Shown: in pieces, positions 36,601 to 44,243 of the stretch
Numbering within the stretch: the stretch's first letter is position 1
Layout: each line of letters starts with the position of its first letter
Source: Maniola hyperantus
Lineage: Eukaryota; Arthropoda; Insecta; Lepidoptera; Nymphalidae
DNA: 64,000 bases
Direction of reading: 5' to 3'
NCBI RefSeq assembly: GCF_902806685.2
Contig: NC_048547.1
Location: 744,001-808,000, forward strand
Position numbers and translations under genes: made by a program
The notes under the pieces: generated by a model
Told to the model about the DNA's origin: nothing
The model's input: only the letters and a program-made list of their open reading frames with translations
Database searches by the model: none

Positions 36601-39539
36601 AGAAAGTTGCTTCCATTTTGATTTTTAGGGTTCAGTACCTACCTCAAAGGTAAAAACTGAACCCTTATAGGATCACTTTGTTGTCTGTCAGTCTGTCTGT
36701 ATGTCTGTCTGTCGGTCTGTCAAGAAACCTACAGGGTACGTCCCGTTGACAGAATCATGAAATTTGGCAGGTAAAACCGTGAATTTAGGGTTACATCACA
36801 CAAAAAAATTTAATTGTGGTCATGAACTAATAATAAGTACCTACCTATTTTCAATTTTCGAAGTAAGATAACTGTATCAAGTAGGGTATCATATGAAAGG
36901 GCTTTACATGTGCATTCAAAAACAGAATTTTATTTATTTTCATGCATCGTAGTTTTTTTTTTTTTAAAGAATATTAGCCATATTAAATGACTAATATTCC
37001 CCTTTCCTCTCCAATTAAGCGTCAGGCTTGTGCTAAGAGTAGGTACGACAATAGTGCAACGGGCGGGATTTGAACCGTCGACCTTACGGTTTTCAGTCCA
37101 CTCCTATACCGGTTGAGCTGTTGAGGCTCAAATTATTGTGCAAAATGTCGAAAAAATACAGCTGTAGTACGGAACGCTCGGTGCGCGAGCCTGACTCGCA
37201 CCTGGCCGGTTTTTTTATAAACCCTTTATCAACAATACTGATAATAATATTATTGATCGTTAGAAATAGAACCAGCTGCGTGGATACAGCAAATTTGAGT
37301 TTTATGGTCATTGACATAAAATTTAAATTTCTTAATCTTACAAATAGAATTTGGAATAGCATGAAAGGAATAATAATTTATAGAGTACATATTTTGTTAT
37401 TTCAAAGTTTACTTCGTAAATCTATACTTTAAATACGAAATGTTGTGTCTGTCTGTTTATTATCTTTCCACGGCCTATGATAAAAGGTACATATAACTTT
37501 AGAAAGTAACTAGCTTATGCCCGCGACTTCGTCCGCGTGGACTACACAAATTTTAAACCACTATTTTACACCCTTAGGGTTGATCTTTAACTATGAGATT
37601 TAAACATATTATGAGCGTATTGAAATATGTCATACTGCTCATTGCAAAAATACAAAACTTCTTTATAGACACTTCAAAACTGGCAGACTTTCATACAAAC
37701 TTCAAACCCCTATTTTACCCCTTTAGGGATTGAATTTTGCAAAATCCTTTCTTAGCGGACGCTTACATCATAATAGCTATCTGCATGCCGAATTTCAGCG
37801 CGATCCGTCCAGTAGTTTGAGCTGTGCGTTGATAGATAAGTCAGTCAGTCACCTTTTCCTTTTATATATTAAGATGATGGAGTCTTAGGAAGCCTGAAAG
37901 CCTAGAATAACCTGAAAAAGTTTTGCCAGTAATAGAAAGAGATTGGTATGAATCACCAAGTCAGTTGGTACAGTAGCTACTTCCCATGGTGAGTGATTCT
38001 GCGAATTATCCGAACCTAATATACCACGGTGCGTGTTGCCAGTGATGACGTCATATAGATCCGAGACATGGTCGCTAACTATGGGCCTCATAAGAAAGCT
38101 CAGAGTCACTCAGCGGGCGATGGAGAGAGCTATGTGCGGAGTTTCTCTACGTAATCAAATCAGAAACGAATCCGTAGGAGAACTAGAGTAACCGACATAG
38201 CTCAACGGATAGCGAATCTGAAGTGGCAATGGGCAGGGCACATAGTTCGTAAAACCGATAGACGTTGGGGTCTCAAGGTGCTGGAATGGCGACCTCGCAC
38301 CGGAAAACGCAGCGTTGGAAGACCCCTACTAGGTGGACGGACGACATCAGACGAGTCGCAGGGAGCTGCTGGATTCAGGCGGCGCAAGACCGTGGCGTGT
38401 GGAAGTACCTACAAGAGACCTATGTCCAGCAGCGGACGTCTATCGTTTGATGATGATGATGATATACCACGGACAGCCACGCACCACGCACGAGGTTCGG
38501 ACGACGATGACGTATCTGCGCTACCACGGATGATACTCTTCCCACGGTGCGTTGGTGCGGGCTGGTCCGCGTCCGTCCGCAATATCACGCGCCGTGGGAA
38601 GCTGGTATAAGGCGCTGGTGGTGGCGCTCAATCCTACTACATAAAAAACTTTAGCTGCATCCAGTGGCGTGCATAGGATTCAAACCTAGGGTAAGCATTC
38701 GTTAGCTAACTACCTATTAAATGACAGGTCATCGTGCAAAATGAGCACTAAGACATTTCAACTAGGTAAGCAGTGCTTTTATGCCTCTATGACCTGCACG
38801 CCACTGGCTGCATCCCACATTCAGGCGACCTCCTCTATGGCGGGTGCAGCGGCCACCAGCGCCGAACAGGCCAAGAGGCGTATGAAAACCTCGATGACAG
38901 CTTCATATTCGTGCCTTTGTGGTGTGGAGACCTTGTGGCCCTGGGGCCCGGGGGCTCGAGCTCTTTTTAATGAGATTTCGAAAAGGGTTATCGAGTCAAC
39001 CTCCGTCAAAAAATTAGTTTGGCCATCCAAAGGGGTAATGCTGCCAGCATCTTGGGTACAATGCCTCGCTGCGATGGTATCGAAATTTTAATTTAGATTT
39101 AATTTTTTTTATTCTAAATAATATCTGTCCCGGCTTTACTCACGTGTGTAGTCGACGTTAGCCCGACTAGTTTCGAACCCATACGGGGTCCTTTTTCAAG
39201 GGAGTCCGTTCGCGCACGCGCCGCGGTTTTGATTGGTTAATTAATTTAATTTTTTTAATATATTTACAAATACAATTTATAATTAAATAAAATTAGGATT
39301 AAATTACCTCTCAATGTAGACCCAAATGTGAAGACAGCAAGTGTAGCAATAAACGTGCTTATAAACTCGGGTAGCCTCTCGAAGAACTTCTCCAGAGGTT
39401 CCGCATACTTCTCGATCCATTTCACACCATCTGTGAGAGGGTCCCAATATTTAGGTTTCGTTTCTTCCACGCTCTCTTCAATGCCTTCTTTGAGTTGAGT
39501 GCTTCCATTGCTTTTACTTCTTTGCCGCTTTTCTGTCAT
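24509..39539 (-). CDS. Sterol desaturase / fatty acid hydroxylase superfamily protein, six coding exons
   Basis: Exons (minus strand, coding order): 39539-39308, 30707-30511, 27888-27640, 26531-26348, 25295-25123, 24697-24509. Every junction has AG acceptor and GT donor, phases agree, and the spliced length is 1224 nt (407 residues plus TGA). The protein is a predicted ER multi-pass membrane di-iron enzyme. Its histidine boxes are HRLYH (residues 234-238), HKLHH (247-251) and HDEHH (325-329), followed by FFHCNYGFNMSLWDK, the usual C-terminal landmark of the family. Hydrophobic stretches lie near residues 57-77, 115-140, 163-185, 205-232 and 265-300. Known for the superfamily: oxygen-dependent hydroxylation or desaturation of sterols or lipids (SC5D, methylsterol monooxygenase, FAXDC2 types). 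The substrate cannot be told here. The start chosen is the MTEKRQ methionine; an upstream in-frame ATG at 39608 lies inside a MITE and is unlikely. Introns carry many mobile elements, yet the reading frame is intact. Confidence 0.92.
25123..25295 (-). CDS. Hydroxylase exon 5 (residues 288-345, histidine box 3)
   Basis: Acceptor TTTCCAG|TGTCC, donor GATAAG|GTACGT. The first codon (ATG, Met288) is split across the intron. The exon carries ALYNYYHGIIDHSG and the third box HDEHHQFFHCNYGFN. Confidence 0.95.
25560..25780 (+). mobile_element. Degraded LINE C-terminal fragment in intron 4
   Basis: One frame reads RPRSRPPTRWTDSATNTHV, the RWTD motif of LINE ORF ends, with later stops. The opposite-strand ORF at 25517-25990 shows no domain. 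Confidence 0.4.
26348..26531 (-). CDS. Hydroxylase exon 4 (residues 227-287, histidine boxes 1 and 2)
   Basis: Acceptor TTCCAG|GACTAT, donor TGGA|GTAAGT. It encodes DYTTYILHRLYH (box HX3H) and KHFHKLHHK (box HX2HH), then the conserved AIHPVE stretch and a membrane segment. These residues are expected iron ligands. Confidence 0.95.
26559..26680. mobile_element. SINE-3-related fragment near exon 4
   Basis: CTGCAATCAGACCTGGTGAT, GATGATGCAGCCTAAGATGG and AGAAGATGCCTATT resemble the fragment at 11800. It starts about 28 nt upstream of the exon 4 acceptor. Confidence 0.5.
26690..27087 (+). mobile_element. LINE J1 3' end with (TTTTCA)n tail, in intron 3
   Basis: Frame: NKIPQTILDLPLHKFKK, KKAYYTIEDYLNDKRAWI, stop at 26826-26828. 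The 3' UTR has GCAACCGCCGTGTTTCTTGC and GGTTCTTCTCGGCAGGAAAG, and it ends in about nine ATTTTC units. Looks like the end of a jockey/CR1-type RT ORF. Confidence 0.75.
27092..27372 (+). repeat. Repeat K, copy 1, with open C-terminal frame
   Basis: TCTTCTACACGGACCTCGTC onward encodes VFYTDLVSSAGNYNRLREF, HHWHKRRRSSERTG and stop at about 27250. Nearly identical to 48348-48640. Family not recognised. Confidence 0.65.
27430..27576. mobile_element. Second copy of the hAT-type MITE
   Basis: Starts CAGTGGCGTGCGAGTCATAG and ends with a degraded inverted end (GTGCACGCCAC). It shares inner sequence (ATAGAGGCATAA) with the copy at 38662. No target duplication remains. Confidence 0.6.
27640..27888 (-). 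CDS. Hydroxylase exon 3 (residues 144-226)
   Basis: Acceptor CTTTTTCCAG|TGG, donor ATG|GTTAGT, phase 0 at both ends. It encodes WYFYVRRRHLAHEWKI, then two hydrophobic segments up to FPVLFIYM. A family C repeat begins about 23 nt upstream of the acceptor. Confidence 0.95.
27912..28427 (+). repeat. Family C, long variant, 23 nt from hydroxylase exon 3
   Basis: AAAACCGGCCAAGTGCGTGG to TACTACGGAACCCTAAAAA. The middle (ATGGGGTAGACGAGAAAAAA, TACCCACGGACGGACATGGC) is shared with 46172-46728, not with other copies. Confidence 0.75.
28490..28575 (+). mobile_element. SINE-1 3' fragment in intron 2
   Basis: GCCCAGCGTGGTGAAATGGCC to GGAGAGGCC and a TGATGATTG tail; diverged. Confidence 0.45.
28595..28680 (-). 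repeat. Family C end fragment in intron 2
   Basis: TTTAGGGTTCCGTACCTCAA to GTCTGTCTGTCTGTCCG. Confidence 0.6.
29120..29436 (-). mobile_element. SINE-1 copy in hydroxylase intron 2, 11-bp target duplication
   Basis: Complete reverse copy with tRNA-like head at the right end. TAGATGCTTAT flanks it (29109-29119, 29437-29447). Confidence 0.85.
29789..29845. repeat. Perfect 25-bp inverted repeat with 7-nt spacer
   Basis: Arms 29789-29813 and 29821-29845 (CGTCTAGTGTTTTATAATTT and onward) match exactly around ATATAAA. Located in intron 2. Confidence 0.9.
30038..30245 (+). repeat. Family C repeat, strongly diverged, intron 2
   Basis: AAAATCGGTCAAATGTGAGT to GAAGTGATCGTATAAGAG. Confidence 0.5.
30265..30481 (+). 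repeat. Family A repeat in intron 2
   Basis: ACTAGCTTATGCTCGCGACT to TTTTATATAATTAGA. Its end lies about 30 bp past the exon 2 donor. Confidence 0.7.
30511..30707 (-). CDS. Hydroxylase exon 2 (residues 78-143)
   Basis: The acceptor CTTTTTTTCAG|GAG completes codon 78 as Gly. The exon encodes GEWVVILVTALKQIFGH and a second membrane segment ending GGFLH. Donor CAC|GTAAGT, phase 0. A LINE tail ends only about 12 nt upstream of the acceptor. Confidence 0.93.
30720..30905 (-). mobile_element. LINE J3 3' end directly upstream of hydroxylase exon 2
   Basis: On the minus strand: CCACGCACATGCAAACTGTGG, GGTAACGCATTGGTGGTTCC, CTCGTTTGCTCGCC, ending in A-rich DNA about 12 nt before the exon. Same orientation as the gene. 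Confidence 0.65.
30980..31170 (-). repeat. Family C repeat, truncated, intron 1
   Basis: CAGGGTTCCACACCTTAAAA to GAAAACTGTGAATTGGTGG. Confidence 0.6.
31173..31794. other. Intron 1, no feature recognised
   Basis: AT-rich and unmatched. Confidence 0.4.
31795..32020 (+). repeat. Family C repeat, truncated, intron 1
   Basis: AGCCAGCCAAGAGCGATTCA to TTATTTGTTCATGAACAT. Confidence 0.6.
32086..33234 (-). mobile_element. TIR DNA transposon, about 1.15 kb, with internal TTCACTGTGTACC motifs
   Basis: Imperfect 32-bp inverted ends (32086-32117, 33203-33234) share TTGTGTAGGG and GGTAAACAGTG. Copies of a GGTTCACTGTGTACC-like motif recur in both orientations near 32109, 32280, 32302, 32328, 32810, 32850 and 33190, as transposase-binding subterminal repeats do. 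No clear target duplication was found. It lies in intron 1 of the hydroxylase gene. Confidence 0.65.
32542..32673 (-). pseudogene. Possible N-terminal fragment of a pogo/Tigger-like transposase (psq-type helix-turn-helix)
   Basis: A 43-codon ORF within the TIR element, beginning MCRTTVKNRKIGG and continuing DMKKAVDLVKNGN. The pattern resembles the start of psq/CENP-B-type N-termini of pogo-like transposases. No catalytic domain follows. The match is short, so the family call is tentative. Confidence 0.4.
33347..33668 (-). mobile_element. SINE-3, near full length, in intron 1
   Basis: Same order and wording as the 2436 copy: ACAAGTTAGCCCTTGACTGC at left, CGAACCCGGGACCTCCCAC and CTGCGCCAGGGAGG at right. 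Confidence 0.8.
33669..34327. other. Intron 1, mostly unmatched
   Basis: A family B-like end (GCGAAAGTGTGTTTTC, ACACTTTCACATTACATT) occurs at 34205-34325. The rest shows nothing. Confidence 0.35.
34328..35160 (+). repeat. Cluster of three family A and A-like repeats in intron 1
   Basis: 34328-34547 and 34549-34672 are family A (the second truncated). 34672-35160 starts CTAGCTGACCCACCCCGAGT and ends GTCAGTCAGGACTTTG, a related but distinct type. Confidence 0.6.
35161..36084. other. Intron 1, very AT-rich
   Basis: A family A tail remnant (35165-35255) is followed by low-complexity A/T-rich DNA with poly(A) runs near 35990. Confidence 0.4.
36085..36430. repeat. Family B (reverse) fused to family A (forward)
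   Basis: 36085-36255: GCGAAAGTGTGTCTGTCTGT to CCCACGGGATTTTCCC. 36256-36430: ACCCCTTAAGGGTTGAAATT to CACCTTTTTCTTCCATA. Confidence 0.6.
36628..37213 (-). repeat. Family C repeat split by SINE-2, intron 1
   Basis: TTTTAGGGTTCAGTACCTAC to GACTCGCACCTGGCCGG, with SINE-2 at 36960-37134. Confidence 0.7.
36960..37134 (-). mobile_element. SINE-2 nested in a family C repeat
   Basis: GGGCGGGATTTGAACCGTCG to GGTTGAGCTGTTGAGGC. Family C sequence continues on both sides, so this insertion is younger than its host copy. Confidence 0.7.
37509..37875 (+). repeat. Family A repeat with internal extension
   Basis: Starts GCTTATGCCCGCGACTTCGT, has about 120 extra bases after CACCCTTAGGG, and ends CCTTTTATATATTAAG. 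Confidence 0.65.
37990..38455 (+). mobile_element. RTE-like LINE 3' end with ORF2 C-terminus
   Basis: The frame at 38265-38450 ends with TRWTDDIRRVAG, AAQDRGVWKYLQETYVQQ, a hallmark of RTE-type ORF2 ends. It is followed by (GAT)n. A frameshift separates it from the KRSVGRP stretch. Pseudogene in intron 1. Confidence 0.75.
38662..38806. mobile_element. hAT-type MITE with perfect 8-bp target duplication
   Basis: Ends CAGTGGCGTGCA and inverted TGCACGCCACTG. The 8-bp direct repeat GCTGCATC flanks it exactly (38654-38661, 38807-38814). An 8-bp duplication and CAGTGG ends are standard for hAT. Confidence 0.85.
38815..39230 (+). pseudogene. Non-LTR ORF C-terminus, frameshifted, in intron 1
   Basis: One frame reads VETLWPWGPGARALFNEISK; a second frame reads LAIQRGNAASILGTMPRCDG and stop near 39092. 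Together they look like the end of a polyprotein found in invertebrate retroelements, disrupted by at least one frameshift. GTTAGCCCGACTAGTTTCG follows as likely 3' UTR. A hAT-type MITE sits at its 5' edge. Confidence 0.5.
39308..39539 (-). CDS. Hydroxylase exon 1 (residues 1-77, start codon)
   Basis: ATG at 39539-39537. It encodes a charged cytosolic N-terminus and the first hydrophobic segment (residues 57-77). The donor is GAG|GTAATTT, leaving one base of codon 78. The 5' UTR directly upstream is MITE sequence. Confidence 0.9.
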
Positions 39540-39547
39540 GCTAAAAT

Positions 39548-39726
39548 ATTGAAAACATCTTTGAAATAACGGTATAAGCCCCGCAAATTGATATTGCGCT
39601 GGAACCATGTCTCAATAACATCGAAATGACGTGTTTTATTGAAAACATCTTTGAAATAACGGTAAAAGCCCCTCAAATTGATATTGCGCTGGAACCATGT
39701 CTCAATAACATCGAAATGACGTTATT
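39548..39726. repeat. 90-bp tandem duplication upstream of the hydroxylase start
   Basis: ATTGAAAACATCTTTGAAAT starts at 39548 and again at 39638. The 90-bp unit joins unique flank to the MITE end, so the duplication came after the MITE insertion. Confidence 0.8.
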
Positions 39727-39833
39727 TTGACGTTAGCTGAAATAAAAATATACCGTCAGCTCGAAACTTCAGTCTAGTGCTGACGTCACTGAAATGGCGG
39801 CCACGCGCATCAGCGATTTGCGGGACTTATAGG
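39572..39833. mobile_element. MITE family M, copy 2, with its 5' part duplicated, in the hydroxylase 5' UTR
   Basis: The full copy is 39662-39833 (ends AAAGCCCCTCAAATTG and GCGATTTGCGGGACTTAT). Its first 60 bp also occur at 39572-39631. It begins about 33 bp upstream of the start codon. Confidence 0.7.
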
Positions 39834-39877
39834 CAGATACATGATTTTTACAATCCGGTTATCATTCATCCTGATTT

Positions 39878-39942
39878 AAAAAGATACTGATTTGACTAGT
39901 TGTCAAAGGGTATTTGACAACTAGTCAAATCAGTATCTTTTT
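39878..39942. repeat. Perfect 30-bp inverted repeat with 5-nt spacer
   Basis: Arms 39878-39907 and 39913-39942 (AAAAAGATACTGATTTGACT and onward) match without mismatch around GGGTA. Confidence 0.9.
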
Positions 39943-40349
39943 ATCAAACTTCAAAACACGCGCTTAGTATGCGAGCTTCTATGAAATACTGGCACTAGAG
40001 AGTACCCTCACTCTAGTTCACTCTGGTATACGGCTGGCAATGGGTTGATCATGATAATGATGATGATGATAATGAAATACTCAGAAACACAAAATAATAC
40101 GAATTTAAAAACTTATTCCCTCTTATGCTATTACATCTGACAGTAAAGAAGACTCGTCAGAAAAACTCCATTTAAGTAGAGTTCTTTTTAACGATTGTAA
40201 TTTATCACATAATCGATCATTCAAGTCTTGCGGTCAGACTCGGCTATCCAATCAAAAGTTAAATTTAACCGACAATAGTAAAATTGATCGTAATATTTTA
40301 TGTCCGGATTCTTCACATGAGAATATCTCATCTACTAAGTCCATTAATA

Positions 40350-40500
40350 TAAGTCCCGCAAATTGCTATTGCGCTGGAACCATGTCTCATTAACATCGAA
40401 ATGACCCCATTTTGACGTCAGCCGAAATAAAAATTTATACCATCGACTCGAAACTTCAGTGTAGGGCTGACGTCACTAAAATGGCGGCCACGCGTATTAA
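40350..40500. mobile_element. MITE family M, copy 3 (3' end lost)
   Basis: Begins ATAAGTCCCGCAAATTGC and runs through TGACGTCACTAAAATGGCGG, then stops without the inverted end. Confidence 0.6.
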
Positions 40501-40576
40501 TAATTATTATTATACTACTTAATGTACTTTCTAAAAACTAAACAAAAATGCCTAATTTCTAAGCTTTTATTTTATA

Positions 40577-40830
40577 CTAGCTTATGCTCGCGACTTCGTC
40601 CGCGTGGACTTTACAAATTTCAAACCCCTATTTCACCCCCTTAGGGGTTGAAATTTCAAAAATCCTTTCTTAGCGGATGCCTACGTCATAATAGCTATCT
40701 GCATGCCAAATTTCAGCCCGATCCGTCCAGTAGTTTAAGCTGTGCGTTGATAGATCAGTCAGTCAGTCAGTCAGTCATTCAGTCAGTCAGTCAGTCAGTC
40801 ACCTTTTCCTTTTATATATTTAGATTTAGA
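40577..40830 (+). repeat. Family A repeat, near consensus
   Basis: ACTAGCTTATGCTCGCGACT to TTTATATATTTAGATTTAG, with about ten GTCA units. Confidence 0.75.
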
Positions 40831-40834
40831 TCCC

Positions 40835-40990
40835 TTTTTCCACGCACTTGCAAACTGTGGAATCAACTCCCTTCGGCAGTGTTCCCATTAGACTACAACA
40901 TTATGCCACTGATACTGCAAATGTTCATGGGCGGCGGTAATCACTTAACATCAGGTGACCCACGTGCTCGTTTGGTTTGCTCTATTTTTA
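40835..40990 (+). pseudogene. LINE J3 ORF C-terminal fragment
   Basis: FPRTCKLWNQLPSAVFPLDYN followed by the deleted ending TTCATGGGCGGCGGTAATCA. Confidence 0.6.
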
Positions 40991-42758
40991 TTTTTTTTTA
41001 AAGTTGCACTATTAATTTATAATATCGATTTCAAAATTCTATTTTTGACTATATTTATTGCTAGTCGAAATGTTTCCGTAACGTTCCTTGCCCCTGCCTC
41101 TGCCCTCTGTAAACTTTATTTGTTTTAATCAATATTCAACTAAATAGTACCTTATTCACTAAAATCAGTCTCCGTAAACATGAAAGCACAACTTATTTCA
41201 CTTCATTTACATTTGCAAATGATTGGCGAAGGTCACGAGATCTTGTAACAAAAATAAAAAAATAGTCCAAGAGATGACGATTGTTTCGTTCAAGTGTTTA
41301 CCGCATGTGACTTCATAACACTTATTTAAGTTTATAGTTCACTAGCGAACTAGCGAACGCCCGGGGCTTCTCTGCCGTGAGATTTTCAAAAATCCGGCCT
41401 TATCCGTTGCCTAGATTTCATTTTTTAGGTTTGGGGTACGTGTTGATGAGTCAGTCAATGAAACAGATGACTTAAATATTTCTTGCTTATACCATTTTAC
41501 TATACCATTTTACCATACCAGAAAGCTCAAATACCATTTTTTGGGGATATAACTTGAAATAATATGACTGAGTTTCATAACAATTTTCACCATCCTTAAC
41601 ATATTTTAAGGATGTAAGTTTTATAGGGTGTTTAATCACTTCTTCACTCAATTTATAGTTATTATATTTGAAAGATTCGTCTTTGGATTAACATTTTACA
41701 ATTATAATTATCAAAGAGAAACACGACACGTACTTTACAATAGTTGTTCGCTCACAGACCAAAAGAGAGAGATGCCCACAGACAATTCTAGCCGTCAAAG
41801 CGAGAGCGGCGGGCTATACACGTTCGGATGCACGTTGTAAGGATGCCTAAACCCACTATAGCTTAGGCTGGGCATTGGTAGATCAGTCAATCAGTCAGGA
41901 TAAGTCTTTTTATATGACATAGGTAAAAGATAGAATATTTAGTTTTTTACTTACAGAATTATTGCCAGATGCTCTGTGCACACTGCACAGTCAAATCAGT
42001 GCTAGTTGTCCACTTCAAAGACCAGTTTGCTGTAAATGTGTGTATGCCCATTAAACAGGGAACAGTATAAGCCGCTGAAACAAATCGTTCGCCAGCTCGT
42101 GGCCTATAAGTTCTTACGTACTGATTAATACGGTTAATGCTTTGATTATTTTGTTATCAACAAAAATTTAAGATACCTATTGCGCAAACAATGCTAATTA
42201 TGATAACACCTTTGCGTGCGGACATTGACGTTTATGCTAAAAGGTCGTAGGAATTAGCTAAATCGTATTTTTAGCAAATCAATTCCCGATAACAGTAGCT
42301 AGGTAAAAACTTATCGCTGAATTTAATCAAATACAATTTTTGTGTGAAAAACACAAGAAACGAGAATCTTAAGAATGTCTGGAAGCCAGTGAACGACAAA
42401 GCATAGAAACCGCGTTTCCAACAATAATATTGTAATTCATAAATAGGCACCATAGCTACGACTGCTAATCCTCCTCTTACCTCAACGGATTAATTAAAGT
42501 AAATAGCAAAAAGCGTTTGATTGGTTTGCACCGCTGCCATGATTGGCCAGTTCAAAATAAAATATCAACGTACACTGAGCAGTAAAACGCAATGCAGTTT
42601 ATATTGATAGATTGATATTAATTACATCAAAACTCAGTTTAAAATAACGTGCGAGAGAAAATTCACAAAGAACTGTCTCTTGCACGTTACTTTTTAAACT
42701 CTATTTTAATTGTGATTTACTTCACTATCAATTTATCAATGAAAATTTCTTGAGATTT
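40986..42758. other. Long stretch without a gene
   Basis: Only diverged A-like scraps (41340-41470, 41860-41930) were recognised. ORFs at 41628-41840 and 42271-42453 have no domain or coding signature. Confidence 0.45.
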
Positions 42759-43053
42759 CTGTACCCGTAGTACAAGATTTTACGTCTCACCAAACCAAAC
42801 CAAATTCGAGAGTCGAAATGCTTCCGCGTTACAGTAAAATGGACCTAAACAGCCTTGAATTGAAGTCAAATATTCAATGCCACTGATTTTAATTTCGGAA
42901 TGTTTCCGCTTGGAGCGCTGGCTGTAGAAGTGTAGACAAACTTGAGCTTTAAAACAAGGCTTTTAAGATCCAGTTTACTGTAACGCGGAAGTATTTCGAT
43001 TCTCGAATTTGGTTTGGTTTGGTGAGACGTAAAATCTTGTACTACGGGTACAG
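42759..43053. mobile_element. Foldback MITE with arms of about 83 bp
   Basis: The left arm from CTGTACCCGTAGTACAAG and its inverse at the right end match over about 83 bp with roughly three mismatches, around a centre of about 125 bp. No target duplication was recognised. A transcript would form a long hairpin. Confidence 0.7.
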
Positions 43054-43335
43054 ATGCTCAGTAGGTACCTATCTATGCGCGTACCTTTAGCAAGGTACAA
43101 TCGAATCTGAACAAGCGTGCGGTAGAGTATAAAATATACACTGTCCACGATGACGGTAGAGATTTGGATACGCCATAATGGAGCGTAGGTACAGAATATT
43201 TCTATGCTTTGACGTTCACTGCTTAAACTATACGTATATTAATATAATCGACCGGTAAATTTCAATCCTTCGCAATTTTCAACTGTATTAAGTATAGCAA
43301 ATTATTCTTTCAAACTGCTATAGTTTTAGGTTTAT

Positions 43336-43573
43336 CTAGCTTATGCCCACGACTTCGTCCGCGTGGACTACACACATTTCCAACTTCTATTTCACCCCCT
43401 TAGGGGTTGAATTTTCGAAAATTCTTTCTTAGCGGATACCTAGGTGCGTCATAATAGCTATCTGCTTCTGCATGCCAAATTTCAGCCCGGTCCGTCCAAT
43501 AGTTTGAGCAGTGCGTTTATAGATCAGTCAGTCAGTCAGTCAGTCAGTCACCTTTTATTTTTATATTTAGATA
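43336..43573 (+). repeat. Family A repeat
   Basis: CTAGCTTATGCCCACGACTT to TTTTATATTTAGAT. Confidence 0.7.
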
Positions 43574-43599
43574 ATAGTTTTATTTTATTTTACTTCAGT

Positions 43600-43865
43600 T
43601 TGTAACGATGCGATTGGCGTCTGGCATACACAGGATGTAATGGAAACGCTAGCACAAACTTAGTGCTTTTATTATACTACCTAAACACTAAAATAAAAAT
43701 AAATAAAAATTTGCCTGATATTTGTAGTTTTAGTGATTTAGTCATTCGAAACCGCAATATACAGCGTGCAAACTCGGGTCAATGCCCCGCCTACGACGCG
43801 AAATTAAACTCGCTGCATCTATCTACGCAACGTTAATTGTCATCTGTCCTCTTGCGTCAGACAAA
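43600..43865 (+). repeat. Repeat G, copy 1
   Basis: ACTCGGGTCAATGCCCCGCC, ACGACGCG and a TAGTTTTAGTGATTTAG stretch appear inverted at 47220-47605. Confidence 0.5.
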
Positions 43866-43929
43866 TGTTATAATTGCAATGTATTAACAACTTGTAAAAT
43901 GTTTATCAAAATGTTTTTTGAGTTTTTTT

Positions 43930-44243
43930 AGGGTTCCGTACCTCAAAAAGAAAAAAGGAACCCTTATAGGATCACTTCGTTGTCTGTCTGTCTTTCTGTG
44001 TGTCCTAAAATGAAAAATTTAGGACACACAGAAAGACAGACAGCTATAACGCTCCCTGCCAAATTTAAAATGAAATTTGGCAGGGAGCGTTATAGCACAG
44101 TAAAGGGGAAAATCTGAAAATAGTGAATTTGTGGTTACCGACAAAAAAATTAAAATGACATTAAAATGGCATGAACAAAATATTATAGTATTTTCAATTT
44201 TCAAAGTAAGATAACTGTACCAACTCGCACTTGGCCGTTTTTT
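43930..44243 (-). repeat. Family C repeat rearranged by hairpins
   Basis: TTAGGGTTCCGTACCTCAAA to AACTCGCACTTGGCCG, containing the two perfect inverted repeats at 43984-44096. Confidence 0.7.
43984..44096. repeat. Two consecutive perfect hairpins inside a family C copy
   Basis: Hairpin 1: arms 43984-44009 and 44018-44043 (26 bp, 8-nt loop). Hairpin 2: arms 44043-44066 and 44073-44096 (24 bp, 6-nt loop). The base at 44043 is shared. Other copies of this repeat lack the inverted arms. Confidence 0.9.

Noticed and set aside
39540..39608. Upstream in-frame ATG of the hydroxylase (adds MVPAQYQFAG)
   Set aside because: The added residues are encoded by MITE and duplicated sequence; the MTEKRQ start fits better.
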